From Nannocystis sp. RBIL2 (GTDB lineage: Bacteria; Myxococcota_A; Polyangia; Nannocystales; Nannocystaceae): a stretch of 64,000 nucleotides of DNA. The first letter of the stretch is position 1, and each line of letters starts with the position of its first letter. Under the pieces are notes generated by a model that worked only from the letters and a program-made list of their open reading frames with translations, was not told the origin of the DNA and ran no database searches. Location of the stretch: the NCBI RefSeq assembly GCF_026626745.1, contig NZ_JAPNJW010000001.1:5812001-5876000 (forward strand). The letters are read 5' to 3'. A program made the position numbers and the translations under genes. Positions 51,152 through 59,156 of this stretch are shown piece by piece.

Positions 51152-52342
51152 GTGGCCGGGGTGCCGTCACATGTCGCAGAGGACACGTCGCCGCGAGACC
51201 CCCGAGCGCTCCGTGCGAAGCCCCCGCCCTCCGCGCTGCCGCCCCCGCCCGAGCCGCTGAGCGTCCGTCTCCGCCGCGCCCCGGTCACGGCCGGCTTGCT
51301 GGGCGTGTGCATCGTCCTCTACGCGATCACCTTCGTCGCCACCCTCGCGCAGGCCGCCGACCCGCTGGACACCGCCCTGCGAAGTCTCTGGAGCCTGAGC
51401 CTCACCGACAGCACCGACATCTTCCGCCAGCTCGGCGCCCTCGAGCTCTCGCGCGTGTGGCTGGACGGCGAGTGGTGGCGCGTGGCGACCACCGGCCTCC
51501 TGCACGGCAGCCTGCTCCACCTGGTGCTCAACAGCGTCGCCCTGCTCTCGGTCGGCGAGTGGATCGAAGAAGCCTGGGGCCATTTCCGCACATTCGCGCT
51601 GTTCACGCTGGCGAGCATCGGCGGCGCACTCGCCTCGCTCGCCTGGTGCGAGTCGCCGATCGTCCTCGGCGCGTCGGCGGGGATCCTCGGTGAGGCCGGC
51701 GCGCTGTGGCTCGCGCGTCGCTGGGGCTCCGTCGATCTCCAGGAAAAACTCGCGCCGATCTCCGCGACCAGCCTGGCAGTCTTGATCCTGATCTGCCTCG
51801 GCCTTGGCCTCGCCATCCCGGGGATCGCGCAGGCCGGACACCTCGGCGGCCTCGCGGCCGGCCTCTTGCTCGGAGGCGCTTGGGTCGCCCGCGCACGCTG
51901 GCTCAAAGCCGCCCTCTCCCTCGCGCTCGCGCTCCTCCTCGGCGGCCTGGCGTGGCTCGGCGCGCACCCGACTCACCGCACCAACTACTACGCCATCCTC
52001 GGCTTCCGCCTGCTCGCCGACGAGCAGCCCGCCGACGCCCTCATCCTCTTTAATAGAGGACTCGAGCGCGACCCGGAGAACGCAAACTTCCGCAACGCCG
52101 TCGCCTACCAGCTGGCCCTCGACGGCGTCGAGCTCGACCGCGCCGAGTCCCTCTCCCTCGCCGCGCTCCAGCCCAACCACCTCAACGCCAGCTACCTCGA
52201 CACTCTCGGGTGGATCTGGTGCCGACAAGGCCACGCCGAAGCCGGCACCCGCGTCCTGCAAGCCGCCGCCTGGCTCGCAGCCGAACGCTTCCCCGAACCC
52301 GACGAGCACCTCGCCGGCTGCCCCTCGGCCGCCATCCCCTGA
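51152..52342 (+). CDS. Rhomboid-family intramembrane serine protease with TPR tail
   Basis: 396 residues from GTG 51152 (GTG 51161 is an alternative; no clear ribosome site). Six or seven hydrophobic segments. W-R-V-A-T-T-G-L-L-H-G-S-L-L-H-L-V-L-N-S carries the L1/TM2 His and Asn, the nucleophile is in G-A-S-A-G-I-L-G, and the partner His in I-A-Q-A-G-H-L-G-G-L-A-A-G, so the Ser-His dyad is intact. The last 110 residues have TPR-like pattern (A-D-A-L-I-L-F-N-R-G-L-E-R-D-P-E-N). It should cleave membrane proteins within the bilayer; substrates unknown. The first 50 residues are Pro-rich and cytoplasmic. Confidence 0.85.
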   Translation: MAGVPSHVAEDTSPRDPRALRAKPPPSALPPPPEPLSVRLRRAPVTAGLLGVCIVLYAITFVATLAQAADPLDTALRSLWSLSLTDSTDIFRQLGALELSRVWLDGEWWRVATTGLLHGSLLHLVLNSVALLSVGEWIEEAWGHFRTFALFTLASIGGALASLAWCESPIVLGASAGILGEAGALWLARRWGSVDLQEKLAPISATSLAVLILICLGLGLAIPGIAQAGHLGGLAAGLLLGGAWVARARWLKAALSLALALLLGGLAWLGAHPTHRTNYYAILGFRLLADEQPADALILFNRGLERDPENANFRNAVAYQLALDGVELDRAESLSLAALQPNHLNASYLDTLGWIWCRQGHAEAGTRVLQAAAWLAAERFPEPDEHLAGCPSAAIP

Positions 52343-52395
52343 GCTGCTCCGGCGAGTCCACGCTGCGACGCTCCGGTCCGAGCCCGGCAGGCTCC

Positions 52396-52592
52396 GCTGC
52401 TCGCGCCGGCCCCCGCGCACACTCGAGCCTGGCCGCGCCCCTTCCAGACCGAGCGCTACGCGACCCGCTGCTCGCGCCCATCCCTGGCACGCACCCGAGT
52501 CTGGCCGTGCTCCTCCAGACCAAGCGCTACGCGCCCCCGCTGCCCGCGCCCAATTCTGGCTCGCACCCGAGCCCGGCCGCGCCCTTGCTGGG
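52396..52592. repeat. 71-72-bp imperfect tandem repeat after the rhomboid gene
   Basis: Units begin at 52396, 52467 and 52539 with GCTGCTCGCGCC-like sequence, continue through GCACCCGAGTCTGGCCG-like sequence and end with CAGACCAAGCGCTACGCG-like sequence; the third is partial. Noncoding as far as can be judged. Confidence 0.75.
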
Positions 52593-52609
52593 GGCTGGTC
52601 CATCGGCAA

Positions 52610-52625
52610 CGTTCCACGTGGAACG
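52610..52625. other. parS-like site 1
   Basis: CGTTCCACGTGGAACG, a perfect palindrome matching the core of the chromosomal ParB site TGTTNCACGTGAAACA. Confidence 0.75.
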
Positions 52626-52648
52626 TCCAGGTTTCGAGCCAAGCCAAG

Positions 52649-52664
52649 TGTTCCACGTGGAACA
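52649..52664. other. parS-like site 2
   Basis: TGTTCCACGTGGAACA, a perfect 16-bp palindrome and the best match to the ParB consensus in the window; it lies 39 bp from site 1. Confidence 0.85.
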
Positions 52665-52858
52665 TCCGTTCCACGGCCTTGACTTCTTCTTGCGCGCCGG
52701 CCAGCGCGGGCTCGCCTGTCGAAGGCTTGTACTTGCCCACGCAGGAAAGCACCCCTCCAGTCGGCGCGCCCCCCTCAGGCTTCCCAGATTCACCGCCCAG
52801 GTACCGGTCACATCGGGACAAGCTCGGCAGTTCGCTCGCTACGCGCTCGCCTAGTCAA

Positions 52859-52874
52859 CGTTCCACGTGAAACA
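52859..52874. other. parS-like site 3
   Basis: CGTTCCACGTGAAACA, differing from the classical ParB-site consensus only at the first base. Confidence 0.8.
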
Positions 52875-53511
52875 CCGACGCCCGGCCGGCCACCATGGGC
52901 TGATTACTATCAGGCATCGGCAACATGAGCCTCCCCCCAGCTCGCCCCGCCAACCGATTGCCCCTCCGCCGGTCCGGTTCCGGCAACGAGAGCTTGCGTT
53001 CTTAGCCGCCCTCAGAAACGTAGCGATCCTCCTCGACGGTGAGCCGCGGCCAAGGCGCCGGTCGCATCCTCCAAAGCGGCTGCACACAGTTTCTCATCGA
53101 GGGCTATTTCAGCGGCCCGGTCCACCTGTGCCCGTAATCTGCCGGGCGCGCGCAATTCCCCCGCGTCCCATCGGCCCGCCCAACGGAGCGCCGCCTGGCA
53201 GCGGATACCTTCGGTCACGAGCCAGCCGCTCATTATAGAGACCAAGCCGACAGACGCGCGCGCACCGGTCGCCGCCGCCACGTCCTCCCTGCGGCGCAGC
53301 CCAGACCGCCGCGGTCGGCGGTCCGACGCCATCTGCACCCCGGTTCGGCGACGCGGCGCCGGGCGACGTCCTCGCCCGGCGTCGGGACTCCGCCACGCTC
53401 TCACCCGCGCGAGCCGATCCTGGGCAGTGGGGCCATTCGCAGTTCGCCCTCGGCGCTCGCCAGGCCGGCAGCCCCCGCATTGCCGGTTCGCGCATCCCCG
53501 TCGAATCGCGT

Positions 53512-53664
53512 TCAGTCGCCCGATATCGGCGTCTTCGACCTCGCCGAGGGCTTCAGCGGCGCGGCCGTGAATCGCAGGCCCCCGCGATCCTCGAGCTCCT
53601 CGGCGTCCCGTTCTCCGGCAGCGAGGTGGCAGCAGAGCTGCTCCTGCCGGCTGCCACACTGTGC
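53512..53664 (+). pseudogene. Frameshifted remnant of a D-alanine-D-alanine-ligase-like gene
   Basis: In one frame (53513-53566) the DNA reads P-D-I-G-V-F-D-L-A-E-G-F-S-G-A-A. In the next frame (from 53569) it reads E-S-Q-A-P-A-I-L-E-L-L-G-V-P-F-S-G-S, then E-V-A-A-E-L-L. Together this matches the N-L-A-E-G ... P-A-L-L-E-L-L-G-I-P-Y-T-G-S segment of D-Ala-D-Ala ligase-like ATP-grasp proteins. The frame changes between 53560 and 53569, and nothing of the remaining enzyme is recognisable on either side. A parS-like site follows 12 bp downstream. Confidence 0.55.
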
Positions 53665-53676
53665 CGCGCGACCCAG

Positions 53677-53692
53677 TGTTCCACGTGAAACC
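53677..53692. other. parS-like site 4
   Basis: TGTTCCACGTGAAACC, one mismatch at the last base to the ParB-site consensus. Confidence 0.8.
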
Positions 53693-54325
53693 TGTCCGAT
53701 TGGACGCCCCCTTAGCGCCCATCGAGCCGCACCACTCGGAGTCCATCGGGCACCCGCTATTGCATGAGCAAGCAGCTCAAAGGGCTCTCGCTCTCGCGCT
53801 TGCCAAGCCGACCCGGCCCCCTGCTCTGCGCTCTCTGGTGGCGTCTCCCTCGCACCCAAGTCCTGCTCAGTGCTCAAGGCAAGCGTCGTCCATGCCGGGG
53901 CGCGCCGGCAGAGCACTGACTTAAACTTCGTGCTCATGTGCACCCGCTGGCGCCGCCGCTCGCGGCGGCCAGCACCTCCCTGCGTCTTGAGGTCCAGGCC
54001 CCGCTGGCGGCCGCCTCTCCTTTGCGCGCCTGTCTCCCTCCCGGGTGGCGCGCCCTACCGTCTTGACCCTCGCCCACCCCATCGGCTCGGGAGCGACAAA
54101 CGCGGCCCGGCGGCGGCGTAATCGGCGGGCGCCGCTCGCCCACCAGCGTCGCCCTGCCCCCTTCCGTTACCCGAACCCGCTTGCCAACAGCCAACGGGGC
54201 ACGTCTGCCGAGATGCACCCGCCAGCAATCGGGCCCACGCGGAAGGGGGCTGCTCTACCCCCCTCGCAACCCCTCTCCGATCAGCCCCGACGCCGACCGT
54301 TGCAGGGCCCGCCACGCGCGCTCAA

Positions 54326-54341
54326 CGTTCCACGTGGAACA
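54326..54341. other. parS-like site 5
   Basis: CGTTCCACGTGGAACA, palindromic except for the outermost base pair. Confidence 0.8.
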
Positions 54342-54697
54342 TCCATCCGCCCACATCCATGCTCCCCCAATCAACCCTCACCCGCCGCCCGCGAAGCAGT
54401 TCCCTAAGCAAGAACCACTCCCTCTCGACGAGGGCCTCCCGCCACCGCCCGCGTCCCCATCGGCCGGGTCGCGCCCTCATTACGAGGCATCACTTCACCC
54501 CCTGATTCCGCGAATGGACCATCTTCGCACCCCCCGCGCCCCTCGCCTGAAGGTGCCGGTCCCGCCAGACCATCGGAGCGAAACGTCGCTCGCAATTGCG
54601 TGGACAGGACTGGCCGCAACCGGCGCGCACCCCATCGGCCGCATCTCGCTGCCCACCCTCGCCTCGCTCACGGCGAAGAACTTTCACTCGCCAGGGC

Positions 54698-54880
54698 CGG
54701 ACCAGCACTCCTCATGGAGCCGCGCCACCTCGCCCGATTCGGCCACGGCCCCAGGAAAACGAAGACCAACTCGCGCTCCGCCGGCCGCTCAGGTCACTCC
54801 TGCGCCCCAGAGCTCCACCCGCGCCTCACACCCCGGACGGTCGGACCAGCGCTCGCCATCGACCCGCGCAACCTCGCCCC
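54698..54880. repeat. Two decayed copies of the rsmG 3' end
   Basis: The stretch 54996-55045 inside rsmG is repeated at 54829-54880 with about 90% identity (shared GGACCAGCGCTCG and CATCGACCCGCGC). It recurs more weakly at 54698-54750 (shared CCGCGCCACCTCGCCCG). Both copies lie beyond the rsmG stop. Confidence 0.75.
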
Positions 54881-54983
54881 CACCGACCCTCAGATCCCCA
54901 CCGATCGAACGCTATCCGGCGCTTGGCCGCGACCTGCCCAGATCGCACCCGCACGTTCACGGCTCTTTTACCTTTTAAAAGAA

Positions 54984-55625
54984 TCACCCGCCCCGCACCC
55001 CGCGGACGGACCAGCGCTCGTCATCGACCCGCGCCACCTCGCCCGCGAAGGCCCCGCGCTCCGCCTTCACGTGCGCGACCACCACGCCGCCAGGCTTGAC
55101 CCACTGCTTGCCCAGCTCGACCCAGACCTCGGGAGCGAACACCGCTCGCGCGCTCGCCCAGTCGAAGCTGCCTGCGACCACCACCTCCCCCGGCTTGATC
55201 GGTCGCCAGGCCGATCCTTCGATGTGCCCGCGGAGCACGCGACAGTCTCGTCGCCCGATTTGGTTGACCGCCATGTCGAGGAAGGACGCTCGACGCTCGC
55301 GCGGTTCGACCAGCGTCACTTGCACTTCGAGACACGCGGCGATCACCAGCCCTGGGAATCCCGCGCCCGACCCCACGTCGAGCCAGCGCTGCGCCGACTC
55401 GACACCAACCTCGTGGGCCAGGGCGACCACCTGCAAGCCCTCGAGAACATGTCCCAACAGACCTGCCTCATCGGTCGCCCCGCTCAGGTTGAAGGCGCGA
55501 CCGAAGCGGTGCCACATCCCCAGTAACAGCCGCAGCCGATCTACCGCGGCGGCCTCGATTTCGAACCCGAGACGCGTCGCCGCCGCCTCGAACCGGTGGC
55601 CAACATCGACGTTGCTCCCCTGCAC
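54984..55625 (-). CDS. rsmG: 16S rRNA (guanine-N7) methyltransferase RsmG
   Basis: 213 residues from GTG 55625. An ATG at 55664 is also in frame but would overlap the divergent bioF start. Motifs: F-N-L-S-G-A-T-D (family F-N-L-T), W-L-D-V-G-S-G-A-G-F-P-G-L-V-I-A (SAM site), V-T-L-V-E-P-R-E-R-R-A-S-F-L and S-A-R-A-V-F. It methylates G527 of 16S rRNA. The expected parA-parB genes do not follow it; instead there is the parS-bearing gene-poor zone. Its last 60 bp exist in two further decayed copies downstream. Confidence 0.88.
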   Translation of the reverse strand: MQGSNVDVGHRFEAAATRLGFEIEAAAVDRLRLLLGMWHRFGRAFNLSGATDEAGLLGHVLEGLQVVALAHEVGVESAQRWLDVGSGAGFPGLVIAACLEVQVTLVEPRERRASFLDMAVNQIGRRDCRVLRGHIEGSAWRPIKPGEVVVAGSFDWASARAVFAPEVWVELGKQWVKPGGVVVAHVKAERGAFAGEVARVDDERWSVRGVRGG

Positions 55626-55662
55626 GCTCGCGGAGTAAGAAGAGCCTTCGTTTCTGTCAAGC

Positions 55663-56835
55663 ATGTCCGAGCTGTTGAACCAGCGACTTCGTCGCCGCCT
55701 GGCCGCCCTGCAGGAAGAGGGTCTCACCCGCGAGTTGCCGCGGATCGGTCGACGCGACGGGGTTCGCTACGAGCTCGACGGCAAGTGGGTCACCGGCTTC
55801 TGCAGCAACGACTATCTCGGCTTCGCCAACCACCCGCGCCTCCGCCCCGCGAACTTCGCCTCTCTTGAGACCGTCGACGCGGCTGGTGCGACCGCATCCC
55901 GTCTCGTGGCCGGCGATCTTCCGGGTCACCGTGCCGCCGAGCGCTCGCTCGCCGCGCTGGTCGGGGCGGCCGACGCAGTCCTGTTTCCGAGCGGTTTTCA
56001 GCTCAACGTTGGCGTGCTGCCGGCGCTGATCGAGCCGGAGGACCGCGTCTTCAGCGACGCTCTCAATCACGCGAGCCTCATCGACGGCCTCCGCCTGGCC
56101 CGCTCGCGTCCGGAGATCCTCCCGCACCGCAGCGCCCCGGGCCACAGCGGCGACCCGAGCTGGTGGGTGACCGAGTCGATCTTCTCCATGGACGGCGACA
56201 CCGCCGAGCCCGCCCTCCTGCGAGAATTCAGCGACCGCGGCGGCATGCTCTACCTCGACGAGGCGCACAGCCTCGGCCTCTTCCCCGGAGGCGCCGGTTT
56301 CGCCCGGCATCACGAGATCCGTCCCGCCGTACTCATGGGCGGCCTCGGCAAGGCGTTCGGCCTGGCGGGCGCATTCGCAGCCGGCAGCCACGAGGTGTGC
56401 ACGTGGATCCGCACTCGCGCACGCAGCTTCGTGTTCAGCACCGGCAACGCGCCTGTACTCGCGGAGCAGGCACGACTCGCCGCCGAGATGCTGGCCGGCC
56501 CGGAAGGCGACGAGCGTCGCGCCCGCATGTGGACCAACGCGCGCCTCCTGGCGGCCGCGCTCGAGCGACCCGCTCCTGCCTCTCCCATCTTCCCGCTGGT
56601 GATCGGCGCCAACCACCTCGCCGTGACCGTCAGCCGCGCTTTGCTCGAACGCGGCTGGCACGTCCAGGCGATCCGCCCGCCCACGGTCCCAGTGGGCTCC
56701 GCCCGCCTGCGCATCACCATCACCGCCGCTCACGAGGAGGCGCAGATCCACGGCCTCGTGGCCGATCTACGCACGCTCCTGCAGCAGTTCGGCCTCTCGC
56801 TCGCCGATACGCAGCCGCCGGTCGAGCTCCGCTGA
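55663..56835 (+). CDS. bioF: 8-amino-7-oxononanoate synthase-like PLP enzyme
   Basis: 390 residues from ATG 55663. F-C-S-N-D-Y-L-G-F-A-N-H, A-T-A-S-R-L-V-A-G, H-A-S-L-I-D-G-L-R, E-S-I-F-S-M-D-G-D, D-E-A-H-S-L-G-L and the PLP lysine in G-G-L-G-K-A-F-G (near 229) are those of alpha-oxoamine synthases. BioF condenses pimeloyl-ACP/CoA and alanine in biotin synthesis. Other bio genes are absent here, so a related acyl-CoA:amino-acid synthase cannot be excluded. Divergent from rsmG with almost no spacer. Confidence 0.8.
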   Translation: MSELLNQRLRRRLAALQEEGLTRELPRIGRRDGVRYELDGKWVTGFCSNDYLGFANHPRLRPANFASLETVDAAGATASRLVAGDLPGHRAAERSLAALVGAADAVLFPSGFQLNVGVLPALIEPEDRVFSDALNHASLIDGLRLARSRPEILPHRSAPGHSGDPSWWVTESIFSMDGDTAEPALLREFSDRGGMLYLDEAHSLGLFPGGAGFARHHEIRPAVLMGGLGKAFGLAGAFAAGSHEVCTWIRTRARSFVFSTGNAPVLAEQARLAAEMLAGPEGDERRARMWTNARLLAAALERPAPASPIFPLVIGANHLAVTVSRALLERGWHVQAIRPPTVPVGSARLRITITAAHEEAQIHGLVADLRTLLQQFGLSLADTQPPVELR

Positions 56836-57264
56836 CCGGTCGCAACCTGCCTTTTCACACCTGTCTCTTCGAGCAGGCACAACTCTGAGGCCTCGCTCGC
56901 CTCAGATGTGCGACCTGTCCCTTCGGTCAGCTTCGATCGAACCAGGTCCCAACGACCTGTCCTTTCGACCAGCTCAGCTCTGCTTCGCCCGAGCTTCGAT
57001 TGCCGGTGCAGGGCTGGCTCGGGTGAGCATCGGGCGAGCCTCACGCTTCAACTTGCAGAGACGCGGGCGCGACGCCCAGCCCGAGGCGCCGCGCCCAGCA
57101 GCTGACGCAGGGCGCTCAGCTCAGCCAGCTTGCCAGAGCTGACTCGGTGCACCATCCAAGTCTCCCCGCGACGACTCGCTGGTCCAACGACCTGTCCCTT
57201 GGCTCCGCTCAAGCCGCTTCGCGCGAGCTTCGCTCGCCGTCGCAACTCTGGTCCGGCGAGCACT
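56836..57264. repeat. Convergent spacer with hairpin-repeat cluster and copies of the mnmE 3' end
   Basis: 429 bp between the convergent stops of bioF and mnmE, without a gene. Hairpin-family half-sites occur at about 56869, 56913, 56955 and 57191 (ACCTGTC with TCTTCGAGCAGG, CCTTCGGTCAG or CTTTCGACCAG flanks). Tracts at 56983-57017 and 57217-57251 resemble each other (GCTTCGC, CGAGCTTCG, GCCG) and resemble the mnmE end (57258-57298, with TTGCCGATGCAG and CTGGCT). Confidence 0.65.
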
Positions 57265-58587
57265 TCACTTGCCGATGCAGAACTGGCTGAAGATTCGCCC
57301 GAGCACATCCTCGCCGACCGGGCCGAGCGCGTCGCGCCCCGTGATCTCCGCCAGCTGGCGCTCGGCCACTCCGAGCTCGAACGCCACCAGCTCGAGCGGC
57401 GCAGTGCGCTCGAGCAGCGCTTGCGCCGAGGCCATCGCCGTTGCCGCTTCGGACGCTCGGTCGCGGTGACGGGCCAGCCCGATCCACGGCGCCGTCTCGT
57501 CTCCCCGCACCGACCTGGCGATCTGCGCGCGCAACTCTGCCAGCCCTTCGCCGCTCTGCGCGCTCACTCCGAGCCAGTCCGGGCGACGGGCCCCAAGGTC
57601 GCGCTTGCTCTCCACGCGCAGCGCCTCCGACGGCCTCACGTCGGTCGGCTCCGCGTCGGCGGGCTCCAGCCACAGCACCAGCTCCGCACCGGCGATCTGC
57701 TCGCGACTGCGGCCGATCCCCTCGTGCTCGATCGCATCGTCGGTCGCCCCGCGCAGCCCGGCGGTGTCGACCACCACCAGCTCGAGCCCGTCGATCTGCA
57801 GCTCCGCCTCTACATAGTCGCGGGTCGTCCCCGGCGTCGGTGAGACGATCGCGCGTGAGCGGCCGAGCAGCGCGTTGAACAGCGCGCTCTTGCCGGCGTT
57901 GGGTGGGCCCGCGATCACCACGCGCGCACGTTCGCGGGCCCGCTGTCCGGCCGCGAAGTTCTGCAACCACGCTCGCGCCGTCGCCTCGTGCCGTGACAAT
58001 TCCTCGCGCCAGCGGCTCACGTCTCCCTCGGCGACATCTTCGGGAAAATCGAGGTTGGCTTCGACCTCCGCCCGGAGATCTCCCACCGCAATTCGAAGCG
58101 CTTCCACCTCGCGACCGAGCTCCCCGGCGACGAGGCGTCGTGCCTGATCGATCGCCGCCGACGTGCGCGCGGCGATCAGCGCGGCGATTCCCTCCGCCTG
58201 CTCGAGGCTCAGTCGCCCGTGCTCGAACGCCCGCCGCGTGAACTCGCCGGCCTCCGCGGCCCGGGCGCCTCGCTCCTGCAGCGCCGCCACGATCCGCTCC
58301 ACGTTTCGCACGCCCGCGTGGACGTGCAACTCGATCACGTCCTCGCCGGTGAACGACTTCGGTCCGGGCATCCAGACCAGGAGCGCATCCTCGGCCGCGC
58401 CTTCGCCGTCGCGCAGGCGGCGACGCGCGAGCACTCGCGGCGGCGGGAGCGACTCGACGAGTGGTTCGACGATCGAGCGCGCCTCGGCTCCGCTGACACG
58501 AACGATCGCCACGCCGCCGTCGGGGGTTCCGGTGGCGACGCCGACGATCGTCGAATCAGGGCTCTGCGAGGCGCGCGGCCGGGTCAA
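57265..58587 (-). CDS. mnmE: tRNA uridine-5-carboxymethylaminomethyl modification GTPase MnmE
   Basis: 440 residues. The TTG at 58587 overlaps the khpB stop by four bases (TTGA). N-terminal folate-binding domain (T-P-D-G-G-V-A-I-V-R-V-S-G), G-E-F-T-R-R-A-F-x-x-G-R-L, GTPase P-loop G-P-P-N-A-G-K-S-A-L (near 226), T-P-G-T-T-R-D, D-T-A-G-L-R and S-K-R-D for base recognition, then the invariant C-terminal F-C-I-G-K. With MnmG it modifies U34 of several tRNAs; mnmG is not in this window. Decayed copies of its 3' end lie beyond the stop. Confidence 0.94.
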   Translation of the reverse strand: MTRPRASQSPDSTIVGVATGTPDGGVAIVRVSGAEARSIVEPLVESLPPPRVLARRRLRDGEGAAEDALLVWMPGPKSFTGEDVIELHVHAGVRNVERIVAALQERGARAAEAGEFTRRAFEHGRLSLEQAEGIAALIAARTSAAIDQARRLVAGELGREVEALRIAVGDLRAEVEANLDFPEDVAEGDVSRWREELSRHEATARAWLQNFAAGQRARERARVVIAGPPNAGKSALFNALLGRSRAIVSPTPGTTRDYVEAELQIDGLELVVVDTAGLRGATDDAIEHEGIGRSREQIAGAELVLWLEPADAEPTDVRPSEALRVESKRDLGARRPDWLGVSAQSGEGLAELRAQIARSVRGDETAPWIGLARHRDRASEAATAMASAQALLERTAPLELVAFELGVAERQLAEITGRDALGPVGEDVLGRIFSQFCIGK

Positions 58588-59141
58588 GCGCGGGCGTCGT
58601 CGTAGCCGTTGCCACCGCGGCGCGGCGGGTCGCCGTCGCGAGCGGGGAACACGACCACGTGGCGGAAGCGGCCTTCGCCTTCGGACTCGGTGCGCAGGCC
58701 GTTGACGTCGACGAGGGCGAGGTGGACGACGCGGCGTTCCATCGCGCTCATCGGGTCGAAGTGGTACGGCTTGCCGGTGCTGAGCACCTTCTGACCGATG
58801 CCCTGAGCGAGCTCGCGGAGGCTCTTCTCGCGGCGCATGCGGTACCCGCCCACGTCGAGGGTGATCCGCATGCGCTCGAAGCCTTCGGCCTGGAGGACGC
58901 GGAGCGTCAGGTACTGCAGCGCGTCGAGCGTGGCGCCGTGGCGGCCGATGAGCAGGCCGCCGTCCTCTTCCGACGTGTTGAGGTCGCAGTGAAGGCCGTC
59001 TTCTTCGACATCGATGTCGACCTCGACTTCGACGCCGAGGAGGCCGAGGACCGACTCGAGGAAGGAGCGGACGACGGGGACGGCTTTGGCGTAGCGCTCG
59101 TCGGCGCTGAGCTGCGCGTCGTTAACGTTGGCTTCGGGCAT
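58584..59141 (-). CDS. khpB: KhpB/Jag family RNA-binding protein (KH-R3H)
   Basis: 185 residues from ATG 59141, with TAGGAGG overlapping the yidC stop codon. KH domain: D-G-G-L-L-I-G-R-H-G-A-T-L-D-A-L-Q-Y-L. R3H domain: R-R-E-K-S-L-R-E-L-A, then K-P-Y-H-F-D-P-M-S-A-M-E-R-R-V-V-H, and the final E-G-x-x-R-x-V-V-V-F-P. The N-terminal Jag_N domain of many homologues is missing, giving a shorter protein. It binds RNA and in other bacteria affects cell envelope and division. Linked to yidC as usual. Confidence 0.9.
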   Translation of the reverse strand: MPEANVNDAQLSADERYAKAVPVVRSFLESVLGLLGVEVEVDIDVEEDGLHCDLNTSEEDGGLLIGRHGATLDALQYLTLRVLQAEGFERMRITLDVGGYRMRREKSLRELAQGIGQKVLSTGKPYHFDPMSAMERRVVHLALVDVNGLRTESEGEGRFRHVVVFPARDGDPPRRGGNGYDDARA

Positions 59142-59156
59142 GCTGTTGATCGCCTC

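Larger units (their letters stand above)
52343..54983. other. 2.6-kb gene-poor region with parS-like sites and decayed sequence
   Basis: No open frame here shows a recognisable protein, coding-like composition or a ribosome site. It contains a 71-bp tandem repeat (52396-52592), five parS-like palindromes, a remnant of a D-Ala-D-Ala-ligase-like gene (53512-53664) and two decayed copies of the rsmG 3' end. The remaining sequence is GC-rich with no other structure I can name. It looks like a degenerating segment kept for its centromere sites. Confidence 0.6.

Noticed and set aside
53012..53746. 244-codon minus-strand frame in the gene-poor region
   Set aside because: No domain, no ribosome site and shadow-like composition; it runs antisense to the ligase-like remnant.
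52610..54341. CACGTG palindromes as E-box-like regulator sites
   Set aside because: The full 16-bp match to the ParB consensus and the near-origin clustering make parS a better explanation.
53931..54978. Several 80-270-codon frames on both strands
   Set aside because: Arg/Pro/Ala-rich translations without motifs, overlapping one another and the repeat tracts.
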